Source: Sphingomonas leidyi (lineage in GTDB: Bacteria; Pseudomonadota; Alphaproteobacteria; Sphingomonadales; Sphingomonadaceae). From it: a stretch of 64,000 nt of DNA. The stretch spans positions 1 through 64,000 of the forward strand of contig NZ_JAASQV010000001.1 in NCBI RefSeq assembly GCF_011761945.1, in the 5' to 3' direction. The position numbers and the translations under genes are program-made. Shown here piece after piece: positions 8,984 to 16,472 of this stretch. Each line of letters starts with the position of its first letter. Positions within the stretch are counted from its first letter, which is position 1. The notes under the pieces are model-generated. The model searched no databases and had not been told where the DNA came from. It worked only from the letters and a program-made list of their open reading frames with translations.

Positions 8984-10222
8984 ATGGAGCGTACGCTTGA
9001 CGTTCACATCGACTGGCGGGGCGAAACCCTGCAGGTCGGCCGCCTCTGGGCACGCTCCAAGGGCAACAAGGAAACCTCGAGCTTCGAATATACGGACCGC
9101 TGGCGGCGGCATCCATATGCCTTCGCGCTCGATCCGCTGCTGCCGCTGACGGCCGGCACATTCCATACGGAAGGGCTGTTCAACGCATTCACCGACCCGG
9201 CGCCCGACCGCTGGGGCCGCAACCTCCTGCTGCGTCGCGAGCGCAAGCGGGCCAAGGCGGAGGGGCGACCGGCCCGCACACTTCTGGACATCGACTTCCT
9301 CACATTGGTCGAGGACGAGAATCGATTGGGTGCCCTCCGCTTCGCGGAGGCGGGCGAGGCGACCTTCCTGGCCCATACCGATCAGGCCATCCCGCCGATC
9401 ATCAAGCTCGCCAAGCTGCTTTCAGCCACCACCCGCATTCTGAATGACAAGGAAAGCGACGATGATCTGCGTCTCGTCCTCGCGCCCGGCGCATCCCTCG
9501 GCGGCGCGCGTCCCAAGGCTGCGGTGATCGACGCCGAAGGGCATCTCACGATTGCGAAATTCCCGAGCCCCAACGACGACTGGCCCGTTCCGCGCTGGGA
9601 AGCTACGGCCATGACCCTGGCACGGGCCGCGGGCATCGATGTGCCCGACTTCGCGCTCCTTGTGATTCAGAAGCGCCCTGTCTTCGTCATGCGGAGATTC
9701 GACCGCGACGAAGGCGGCCGGCGCATTCCCTTCATCTCGGCACTGACCGCCCTCGCTGCGTCCGATGGCGACACGCGAAGCTATCTCGAGTTGCTTGATG
9801 TCCTGCGCACCGATGGCGCCGCGCCGGAGCGGGACGCGGCACAGCTCTGGCGCCGCATGGTCTTCAACGTGCTGATCTCCAACACCGACGACCATCTGCG
9901 CAATCATGGCTACCTTCGGGACACAGGCGGCTGGCTCCTGGCTCCCGCCTATGACCTCAATCCGATGCCGATCGACGTCAAACCCCGCCACCATGCGCTG
10001 ACGCTTGATGAAGCGGACGACGCGAGCTCGATCGACACGGCAATGGCAGTCGCCGGGCAATTCGGTCTCAAGCCGGCTGCAGCGCACACCATAGCAGCCG
10101 AAGTCGCCGCGGCCGTGCTCGCCTGGCGGGAAGTCGCCAGCGACAACGGCCTCTCCAGCGCTCAGATCGAACGCATGGCGAGCGCGTTCGAGCACGCGGA
10201 CCTTGCCAAAGCGGCCGCCTAG
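8984..10222 (+). CDS. hipA: HipA-type serine/threonine kinase toxin
   Basis: A 412-residue kinase. Seen in order: N-terminal HipA_N region, SLGGARPKA loop (171-179), the IAKF lysine (192), catalytic NTDDHLRNHG (300-309) and the metal-binding AYDLNP (322-327). All catalytic elements are intact. Characterised HipA kinases phosphorylate glutamyl-tRNA synthetase or other targets and arrest growth; the target here is unknown. GGAGG precedes the ATG. The gene ends with a four-base convergent overlap with the small HTH gene. On an ICE it could act as an addiction module that stabilises the element. Confidence 0.93.
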   Translation: MERTLDVHIDWRGETLQVGRLWARSKGNKETSSFEYTDRWRRHPYAFALDPLLPLTAGTFHTEGLFNAFTDPAPDRWGRNLLLRRERKRAKAEGRPARTLLDIDFLTLVEDENRLGALRFAEAGEATFLAHTDQAIPPIIKLAKLLSATTRILNDKESDDDLRLVLAPGASLGGARPKAAVIDAEGHLTIAKFPSPNDDWPVPRWEATAMTLARAAGIDVPDFALLVIQKRPVFVMRRFDRDEGGRRIPFISALTALAASDGDTRSYLELLDVLRTDGAAPERDAAQLWRRMVFNVLISNTDDHLRNHGYLRDTGGWLLAPAYDLNPMPIDVKPRHHALTLDEADDASSIDTAMAVAGQFGLKPAAAHTIAAEVAAAVLAWREVASDNGLSSAQIERMASAFEHADLAKAAA

Positions 10223-10449
10223 CTTCGTTCGAACAGCCGTTTCAGGCTGGGATAGAGGATGAAGGTCGATCGCCCGATCTTCACCGTCTCGATCGTCCCG
10301 TCGCCGATCAGCTCGTAGATCGTCGAGCGGCAGATCCCGGTCAGCTTGACCGCGGTGGCAATCCGCACGCTGATCGGCTCCAGGGTATGAGCGACAGGTG
10401 GCCCCTGTCCCTCCCAACCGCCTTCATTCCCGTTCATGTCGTTCTCCAT
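10219..10449 (-). CDS. Small helix-turn-helix protein, AlpA/excisionase-like
   Basis: A 76-residue protein with a MerR/excisionase-type HTH (about residues 28-74): ISVRIATAVKLTGICRSTIYELIGDGTIETVKIGRSTFILYPSLKRLF in pieces. Such proteins bend DNA as recombination directionality factors or act as small activators. The ATG at 10449 overlaps the stop of the upstream DpdA-like gene (TGATG) and has GGAGG at good spacing; a GTG three bases earlier is also possible. As the last gene of the transfer operon it would be made when transfer is active. A second excisionase-like gene is at 48.2 kb. Confidence 0.75.
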   Translation of the reverse strand: MENDMNGNEGGWEGQGPPVAHTLEPISVRIATAVKLTGICRSTIYELIGDGTIETVKIGRSTFILYPSLKRLFERS

Positions 10450-11093
10450 CACGCTATCCTCCGTGCGAGCCAGTTTTCGATGTCGGTTTGCCGGCGGGCG
10501 CGATCGACCGACGGCAAGGCAGCTGCGAAGCGGGAGACGCCGGAGCCGTCGAAGCTATCGGCGCCGGTGGCCATGCAGAGGCGGACGCGTCGGGCGCTGT
10601 TGACGCGCCCAACATGGCAGATCGAACCGCGCGCATGCGCAAGGCGCGCCCAGCGACCCATGGTCGCCAGCTTCCACGAGGTGTCGCCACCCACGAAGAC
10701 GCCGACCCGGGGACCCAGCAGGGGACGCACCGCGTCGGGGTTCATCCCGTTCTGCACGGCGATCATGAAGGTCTGGCCGGCCAGTGCCCTTCGGTGCCGG
10801 AGCCGCTCGAGCCATTTCTGCGAGAAGCGTAGGGATGCGAGGCCGCCCATGACGATGTCCGGAAGGACGATCCAGTCGGCACCGGGTCCGAGCAGGGCGA
10901 CCGCCCCCTCGAAAGCCACCTCGTCGAAGGGCTCGTTCCGCTGGAATGACGTCCATGCTCCGTTGTCGAGCGCGTACCGGAAGCCTTCGGTGCGCAGCAC
11001 GCCGCGGGCGGAGACCATCAGTCGCCATCCGGCGGCGCGCAGTGCGTCGAGATTGCGACGTGTGCCGGTGCGTGATGCATAGGCGAGCATCAT
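10449..11093 (-). CDS. TGT/DpdA-like putative base-exchange enzyme
   Basis: A 214-residue protein that resembles the tRNA-guanine transglycosylase superfamily in compact form. Seen: ALDNGAWTSF (41-50), WIVLPDIV (74-81), VQNGM (113-117), VGVFVGGDTSWKL (130-142) and GADSFDGSGVSRF (177-189). The last recalls the active-site loop of TGT enzymes, where Asp is followed by Phe-Asp and an Arg two or three positions after a Ser/Thr. DpdA enzymes of this superfamily insert 7-deazaguanine bases into phage or genomic DNA. The assignment rests on motif shape, not a search. It sits inside the transfer operon, overlapping DUF2274 by four bases, so the product may act on transferred DNA. Confidence 0.55.
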   Translation of the reverse strand: MMLAYASRTGTRRNLDALRAAGWRLMVSARGVLRTEGFRYALDNGAWTSFQRNEPFDEVAFEGAVALLGPGADWIVLPDIVMGGLASLRFSQKWLERLRHRRALAGQTFMIAVQNGMNPDAVRPLLGPRVGVFVGGDTSWKLATMGRWARLAHARGSICHVGRVNSARRVRLCMATGADSFDGSGVSRFAAALPSVDRARRQTDIENWLARRIA

Positions 11094-11329
11094 CGGCCGC
11101 CTCCGGCGGTTCCGGTGGGTGGGCGCCGTGAGCGGGCGAACGCCTTGTCGCTATCGAGAAAGGCGGAGAGCATTGCCGGGATCAGGTCAGCGACCGGCTC
11201 CTCCCGGCCATAGGCCTGCGCATAGAGCGCCGCATAATCGTTGAGCGCCTGGTGGAGGTCCGGCGTCACCGAGATGCCGAGTTTGACCGGGGTGCGGTCC
11301 GGCAGTTGTGCGAGCTTGAGGTCCGGCAT
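11090..11329 (-). CDS. DUF2274 protein of the trb cluster
   Basis: A 79-residue protein with the DUF2274 pattern: MPDLKLAQLPDRTPVKLGISV, then a helical segment (PDLHQALNDYAALYAQAYG) and PVADLIPAMLSAFLDSD. It normally follows trbI in alphaproteobacterial trb clusters. The N-terminal strand plus two helices look like a ribbon-helix-helix DNA-binding protein, so a role in regulation is possible. Its start follows the trbI stop by one base. Confidence 0.82.
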   Translation of the reverse strand: MPDLKLAQLPDRTPVKLGISVTPDLHQALNDYAALYAQAYGREEPVADLIPAMLSAFLDSDKAFARSRRPPTGTAGGGR

Positions 11330-11330
11330 G

Positions 11331-12554
11331 CTATCGCTCCTGTCCGGGCCACGGCGCGAGGACGATGTCCTTGTGGACGACCACGCGCAGCGGCCAGCCC
11401 GGCCGCACCTCGAGGGTCGGCTGGACGTTGAGGTTCCTGGTGACGACCTGGTCGCCGGCACGCGACGTTCCCTGCTGCGCCGACTCCCGGATGGCGCGGA
11501 CGAGGTCGCTTTCGCTGTCGCCCAGGCTCAGCTCGGTGCCGACCCCGAGCAGCGTCGACAGCGCCACGCCCTTGAGCAGCTGCCAGGTGTGACGATCGAC
11601 CTTGTCGGAGAGCCCGGCATAACCGGCCATGTCGGTTGCCGGCACATTGTCGATACGGACCGAGCTGCCGTCGGGCAGGACGATGCGCTGCCATACGACC
11701 AGCGCGCGCTTTTGCCCGAACGCCACTACGCTGTCGTAGCTGCCGATCAGGCGAGACCCTTGCGGCACCAGGAGAGTGCGGCCGGTGACGCTGTCATAGG
11801 CGTTCTCGGTAACCTGCGCGGTGACGAGCCCCGGCAGGTCGGAGTTGAGCCCCGTGATCAGGCTCGCGGCGATGATGCTGCCGGCGGTCAGCGTATAAGG
11901 TGAGACAGGGGTCACCAGCCTGTGCGGATTGATGTCGGCCGTCGGGTCCTTGCTGGCGAGAAAGTCGGCCTTCCGCTGCTGGTTGCCCGGATCGCGCGCG
12001 GGATCGACGGCGATCGTCGCCGGCTGCGCTTCCTGCGCCGGAGTCGCGGCCGGCGCAGCGGTGGCAGGACCAGCGCCGGTTGCGTGCCCGGCAGTGCCGA
12101 GCTGCATCATGATGCCGGACTCGCGGGCCGACTTGCGCTCGGCGAGAAGTCGCTGTCGCTCGGCCTCGGCGGCCTGTGCGGCCTGATCCGAAGAGCCGGG
12201 AGGCGGCAATCCGCCGAGCGCCTCCTGCCGGCGCAGGATCGGACGCCCGAGATCGCCGGGGAGCGGCGGGCCGAGCCTGGGCACGTCGCCATAGCTTTTC
12301 GGCGCACCGGCGAGGGCATCGTCGGGCGCGTGGTTGGCGATGTCCTTCTGGTCCTCGGCGCCGGCGACGATCCGGAAGGTCGCGGGCTTGAGCGCGACCC
12401 AGGTGACCCCGACGATCACGGTCGATCCGAGCGCTGCGATCGCGATGATCGCGCCGCGGCGAAAGCGGATGATCCGGCTCGGGCGGCCGCGCAGCACCAG
12501 CGTCTCGGGGTCGAGCTTGGGCGAGGTCGCCGCAGCGGGGACCGTCTCGCTCAT
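11331..12554 (-). CDS. trbI: TrbI, mating-pair formation core protein (VirB10-like)
   Basis: A 407-residue VirB10-family protein that spans inner and outer membranes in the type IV secretion core complex. One transmembrane segment near residues 35-56 (AIIAIAALGSTVIVGVTWVAL), a Pro/Ala-rich periplasmic linker (~60-190) and the conserved beta-barrel domain from ~210 (YTLTAGSIIAASLITGLNSDLPG, VLVPQGSRLIGSY). Start and stop overlap its neighbours in the operon. Confidence 0.95.
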   Translation of the reverse strand: MSETVPAAATSPKLDPETLVLRGRPSRIIRFRRGAIIAIAALGSTVIVGVTWVALKPATFRIVAGAEDQKDIANHAPDDALAGAPKSYGDVPRLGPPLPGDLGRPILRRQEALGGLPPPGSSDQAAQAAEAERQRLLAERKSARESGIMMQLGTAGHATGAGPATAAPAATPAQEAQPATIAVDPARDPGNQQRKADFLASKDPTADINPHRLVTPVSPYTLTAGSIIAASLITGLNSDLPGLVTAQVTENAYDSVTGRTLLVPQGSRLIGSYDSVVAFGQKRALVVWQRIVLPDGSSVRIDNVPATDMAGYAGLSDKVDRHTWQLLKGVALSTLLGVGTELSLGDSESDLVRAIRESAQQGTSRAGDQVVTRNLNVQPTLEVRPGWPLRVVVHKDIVLAPWPGQER

Positions 12555-13504
12555 GACGTCCTCCGCTGCCGCCGGCTCCGCTCGGCGCCGGCGCGGCTGA
12601 TGCGCACCACCGCCTGCTTCTTCGCGCCCAGCCGCAGCTCGGCGGCATCGAACAACCGGTCGACCACATAGAAGCGGCCGACCATGCGGTAGTTGACGAG
12701 CTGGGCATCGCCGCGATCGCCGATCACGAACAGCGGCGGCGCCTCGCCGACGCCGACGCTCGCCGGGAACTCGATGAACGTCTGTCGCCCGTCGTCGAAA
12801 GCGCGCAACGGCCGCCAGGCCGGCCTGTCGCCGGTCACCGCATAACCGAAGTTGAGCTGCTCGACGGCGAGCCCCGCCGCGACCGGTCTTGCCGCTTCCG
12901 CCGCCGCCTGCTGGCGGCGGATCGCGATCAGCTCGTCCTGAGGATAAGTCCAGGACAGCGCAGCCATCGCGGTGGCCGGCGTGCTTTCGAGCTGGAGATG
13001 ATAGGCGCGCCGATCGGTGGTGATGACGAGGTTGGTCGAGAGCCCCGCGGCGAACGGCTTCACCAGGATATGAACGCGCTTGCTCTCGCCGGTGCCGCTG
13101 GTCGTGTCGCCGACCGTCCAGCGCGCGGTGTCGCCCGCCGCGACCGAGACGATCGCCTCGCCGGGTTGCAGCGCGATGTCGGTCACGCGCTCAGGCGCGG
13201 CGAACAGGCGGTACAGGACGCCCTCGCCATAGGGGTAGACCTGAACGGCATTGACGAAGGCCGGGGCGACAGGCTCCTGGGTCGCCTTCGCATTCGCCGT
13301 GCGAACCCGAAGCTCGGGCGGCGACGGCTTGTGACGGCGGGGCGCCGTGGGGCGCACTACCGGCGGGGGCGGAGCGAGGTTGGTCGCGACTGGCGGTGGC
13401 GGGATGGGACTTGCCGTCGCGGCGTGAGGCGGCTCGGCCGGCGAAGTTTGCGCAAAGGCGGGCACCGCGGCGAGCGTGCTCGCCGCAAGCAGAATGCGCT
13501 TCAT
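12551..13504 (-). CDS. trbG: TrbG, mating-pair formation protein (VirB9-like)
   Basis: A 317-residue periplasmic/outer-membrane core protein. A clear signal peptide (MKRILLAASTLAAVPAFAQ) is followed by a Pro-rich segment and the VirB9/TrbG domain from ~85: VQVYPYGEGVLYRLFAAPERVTD, TNLVITTDRRAYHLQL and the C-terminal VDRLFDAAELRLG. It pairs with TrbI in the outer core. Four-base ATGA overlap with trbI. Confidence 0.95.
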   Translation of the reverse strand: MKRILLAASTLAAVPAFAQTSPAEPPHAATASPIPPPPVATNLAPPPPVVRPTAPRRHKPSPPELRVRTANAKATQEPVAPAFVNAVQVYPYGEGVLYRLFAAPERVTDIALQPGEAIVSVAAGDTARWTVGDTTSGTGESKRVHILVKPFAAGLSTNLVITTDRRAYHLQLESTPATAMAALSWTYPQDELIAIRRQQAAAEAARPVAAGLAVEQLNFGYAVTGDRPAWRPLRAFDDGRQTFIEFPASVGVGEAPPLFVIGDRGDAQLVNYRMVGRFYVVDRLFDAAELRLGAKKQAVVRISRAGAERSRRQRRTS

Positions 13505-14307
13505 GGACGGGTCTCCGGTTGGGCTTGGGAGGGCTGGCCGAGGCCGGGGTCGAGCGGTGATCCGCCGGGCACGCTGGAATTCGGGACGGGCGTCGACGGC
13601 GCGCTCGACGGATGGTCAGTCGGGGTCTCGAGCTCGCGGCTCCAGTCGATCGCATCGACATAGAGGCCGAGCGGGTTCTTGCGCAGCGTGTCGGCGTCGC
13701 GCGGCGGCTTGAGCAGGACGGTGACGATCGCGGTCCAGCGCGACGTGCCCGTGAGACTCCCGCGTTCATAGGCGCGCTCGAGCCATTTCACCTGGAAGCT
13801 CGATGCGGACGCACGGACCACGCTGGTCACCTGAACCGAAACGGTCTTGTCGCCGACATCCGCGAACGGGTTCGCCGAGCGGGCATATTCGCCGAGAAAG
13901 ATGGCGCCGCGCTTCGAGGCGAAGTCATAGGCCTGGAGCCAGTTCTCCCGCATCAGCACCGGGTCGAGCGAGCGCGAGCGGATATCGGTGATGAAGCGCG
14001 CCAGGAACCAGGCGATCTGGGGATCGGTCGGCCGGTATTCGGCGGCGGCAGGCGCCACGGCCTGTGCCTGGCCGACGCTGTCGACCGCGACGACATAGGG
14101 AACGACCCGGCTCTGCATCGACTGCCAGACAAGCGCACCCGACAGGCCCGTGGTGAGTGCCAGCCCGCCGAACGCCATCAGCCGCCAGTTGCTCGCCTGG
14201 GCCCGGGCGGAGCCGATCCGCTCGTCCCAGAGCTGGCCGGCACGCTGGTACGGTGTCTCGGGTTCGTCCGTGCGCCCGTAGCGCTGGACGGCACGTTTGA
14301 AGCGCAT
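13501..14307 (-). CDS. trbF: TrbF, mating-pair formation protein (VirB8-like)
   Basis: A 268-residue bitopic inner-membrane protein: cytoplasmic N terminus, one transmembrane segment around residues 42-62 (LMAFGGLALTTGLSGALVW), then the NTF2-like periplasmic VirB8 domain (~75-235) with IAWFLARFITDIRSRSLDP and RWTAIVTVLLKPP. A Pro/Ser-rich tail of ~35 residues follows. The ATG at 14307 overlaps the trbL stop (TGATG) and begins the family homology; the frame upstream is inside trbL. Confidence 0.93.
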   Translation of the reverse strand: MRFKRAVQRYGRTDEPETPYQRAGQLWDERIGSARAQASNWRLMAFGGLALTTGLSGALVWQSMQSRVVPYVVAVDSVGQAQAVAPAAAEYRPTDPQIAWFLARFITDIRSRSLDPVLMRENWLQAYDFASKRGAIFLGEYARSANPFADVGDKTVSVQVTSVVRASASSFQVKWLERAYERGSLTGTSRWTAIVTVLLKPPRDADTLRKNPLGLYVDAIDWSRELETPTDHPSSAPSTPVPNSSVPGGSPLDPGLGQPSQAQPETRP

Positions 14308-15611
14308 CAGTCCTTCTCCTTGATGTCGGGGGTCGCGCCGCCGCCGCCGCGATCCGCGCCCTGGAGTGCGTGGATCGCCATCTGGCGGTGGTGACGGCGG
14401 GATTGCGTGTTCTGGAGATCGCGCGCCCAACCCGGCATGGCGTCAGACGCAGGAGCCGACCGATCCCCGGGGCGCGCTTGCGCGCTCGCCGTGCCGGCAT
14501 TCCAGGCAGCGCGCTGGCCTTCGCCGGCCGCCGCGCGAAACCCGAGGCCGTCGCTCATGCGCTGCGCGAGCGCGCCGCGAGCGGCGGTCGCGATGCCGCC
14601 CATGCCGGCCGCGACCGATTTCGAGCCCGAGGTCTCCTGGCCGAGCTTGTACGCGGTCGACGCGGCCGATCCCATCGAGGTGCCCGCGCGGATCGCGCCG
14701 AACCCGGCACCGGCAAGGCCCTTTGCCGCGGCCATGCCCGCGCCGCCGGCGACCGCGAAACCGCCGGCCGCGAGCGCCGTGGTGGCAACCGCGGAGCCGG
14801 CGCCGAGCTGCGGCGCGCCGGAGACGAGCCCGGAAGCGATGCCGGGCCCGAAGATGCCGAGTCCGAACAGCGCGAGGCTGGCGAGCACCAGGCTCATCGC
14901 CTGGCCGATATCGGGCTCCTTGCCCTGCAGTGCGGAGGCGAATTCGGTGAAGAAGCCGGAACCGATGCCGACGATCACCGCCAGCACCATCACCTTGATG
15001 CCAGACGAAATGACGTTGCCCAGCACCCGCTCGGCGAGGAAGCTGGTCCGGTTCCACAGCGCGAACGGCACGAGGATGAAGCCGGCGAGCGTCGTCAGCT
15101 TGAACTCGAGGATGCAGACGAACATCTGCACCGCGAGGATGAAGAAGGCGACGATCACGATCACCCAGGCGATCAGGAGCACCATGATCGTCATGAAGTT
15201 CTCGAAGAAGGTCGTGAAGCCGAGCAGGTCGCTCGCCTGGTCGAGCAGCGGCCACGCGGCCTGGAATCCGGTGCCCGCGAGCCGGCCCGGGCGGAGCAGG
15301 TCGTCGGCGGAAAGCGTTCCCCCGCCGGCGGTCAGGCCCGCTTGGGCGAAGGAGCGGAAGATGATGTCGGCGAGCGTCTGGAAGCGATTCAGAATCAGCG
15401 CGAACACGCCGATGTAGAGGATCTTCTTGAGGAAGCGGCCGATGATGTCGTCCTCGCCTCCCATCGCCCAGAACAGGCCGGCAAGCGTGATGTCGATGCC
15501 GATGAGCACCGATGTCAGGAAGCCGACATCGGGCCCGAGCAGGCCGAACCCGCTATCGATGTAGCGGATGAAGTCGGCCATGAACCGGTCGATCACGTTG
15601 AGGTCGTTCAC
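14307..15611 (-). CDS. trbL: TrbL, polytopic mating-pair protein (VirB6-like)
   Basis: A 434-residue inner-membrane protein with about six hydrophobic segments between residues 20 and 260, characteristic of TrbL/VirB6, followed by a Gly/Ala-rich segment (~260-330) and a hydrophilic C-terminal tail. It forms part of the inner-membrane channel. It is separated from trbJ by a 115-base gap where trbK is usually found. Confidence 0.93.
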   Translation of the reverse strand: MNDLNVIDRFMADFIRYIDSGFGLLGPDVGFLTSVLIGIDITLAGLFWAMGGEDDIIGRFLKKILYIGVFALILNRFQTLADIIFRSFAQAGLTAGGGTLSADDLLRPGRLAGTGFQAAWPLLDQASDLLGFTTFFENFMTIMVLLIAWVIVIVAFFILAVQMFVCILEFKLTTLAGFILVPFALWNRTSFLAERVLGNVISSGIKVMVLAVIVGIGSGFFTEFASALQGKEPDIGQAMSLVLASLALFGLGIFGPGIASGLVSGAPQLGAGSAVATTALAAGGFAVAGGAGMAAAKGLAGAGFGAIRAGTSMGSAASTAYKLGQETSGSKSVAAGMGGIATAARGALAQRMSDGLGFRAAAGEGQRAAWNAGTASAQARPGDRSAPASDAMPGWARDLQNTQSRRHHRQMAIHALQGADRGGGGATPDIKEKD

Positions 15612-15636
15612 AGATCTGTCCTTCGGACCTTGGGTG

Positions 15637-15717
15637 CCGCGGGGCCCGGCCAGGGGGAGCGGGTGGCCGGACCCCGCGGGCTGCGACCGCGGCGGCAGGG
15701 GGCTTTATCCGCCGCGG
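15637..15717. repeat. Two GC-rich hairpins in the trbJ-trbL gap
   Basis: Arms 15637-15651 and 15665-15679 (CCGCGGGGCCCGGCC against GGCCGGACCCCGCGG, one mismatch) and arms 15687-15695 and 15709-15717 (CCGCGGCGG against CCGCCGCGG, perfect). No T run follows on the minus strand, so they are not classic terminators. They occupy the place of trbK and could slow transcription or protect transcript ends. Confidence 0.5.
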
Positions 15718-15726
15718 CCGGTCTCG

Positions 15727-16467
15727 CTATTGCCGGGGGGTGTAGGCGGTGCCGGTGCCGAGGAACCTGCGCGTCGCGGCACGCGACGCCTCGGACTCGG
15801 TCAGCTGGCGCTGCTTCTCGAGCGCGTCGGCGCGGAACTGCGCGGCCATCATCTGCTGGAGCGCCATGCCCTGCTTGGCGGTGAGCGCGAGCAGCTGGTT
15901 GGTCGCTTGGCCGATGGCGAGCGCGCCTTCCGCGCCCTGGCTGCGTGCCGCGATCTCGGCCAGCGCCTCGGCGTCCTCGCGTGCCTGCTGCACGATGCCG
16001 CTCTGGATGGTCATCGTCCGGCGGAGCGCATCGGTGCTCGCATCGTAGCGCGCCCGGGCCGCCTGCAGCCGCTGGTCGCGCGTCGAGCCGGGGTCGAAGC
16101 TGCGCGGATAAAGCTCTTTCAGCCTGGCCTCGAGCTGGTCCACCTCGAAGTCGACGCTCTGCGCCTGCTTCATCAGCCGGTCGATGCCGTCGAGCCTGTC
16201 GAGCAGCGCCTGGAGCTGCGGAAAGGCGATGCGCTTCAGGTTCCGGTCCAGCCGGAGCAGCATCTGCGCCTCGTTCTGGAGCGACTGGATCTGGTTGTTG
16301 ACCTGCTGGAGCGTGCGTGCCGCGGTCAGGACGGTCTGACTATAGTTGCTGGGATCGAACACCGTGATCTGCGCGTGTGCGCTGTTCACGAAGCCCATCG
16401 TGAGCGAGCCCAGGGCACCGAGGCCCAGCGCCGTCGCGATCAGGTTCTTGCGGGTGAGGATAGGCAT
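15727..16467 (-). CDS. trbJ: TrbJ, mating-pair formation protein (VirB5-like)
   Basis: A 246-residue exported protein with a signal peptide (ATALGLGALGSLTMGFVNSAHA, cleavage near residue 32) and a long alpha-helical, Gln/Leu-rich body (YSQTVLTAARTLQQVNNQIQSLQNEAQMLL), typical of TrbJ, a minor pilus-tip component. AAGGAG lies seven bases before the ATG. It is followed by the hairpin gap rather than by trbK. Confidence 0.92.
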   Translation of the reverse strand: MPILTRKNLIATALGLGALGSLTMGFVNSAHAQITVFDPSNYSQTVLTAARTLQQVNNQIQSLQNEAQMLLRLDRNLKRIAFPQLQALLDRLDGIDRLMKQAQSVDFEVDQLEARLKELYPRSFDPGSTRDQRLQAARARYDASTDALRRTMTIQSGIVQQAREDAEALAEIAARSQGAEGALAIGQATNQLLALTAKQGMALQQMMAAQFRADALEKQRQLTESEASRAATRRFLGTGTAYTPRQ

Positions 16468-16472
16468 CACTT

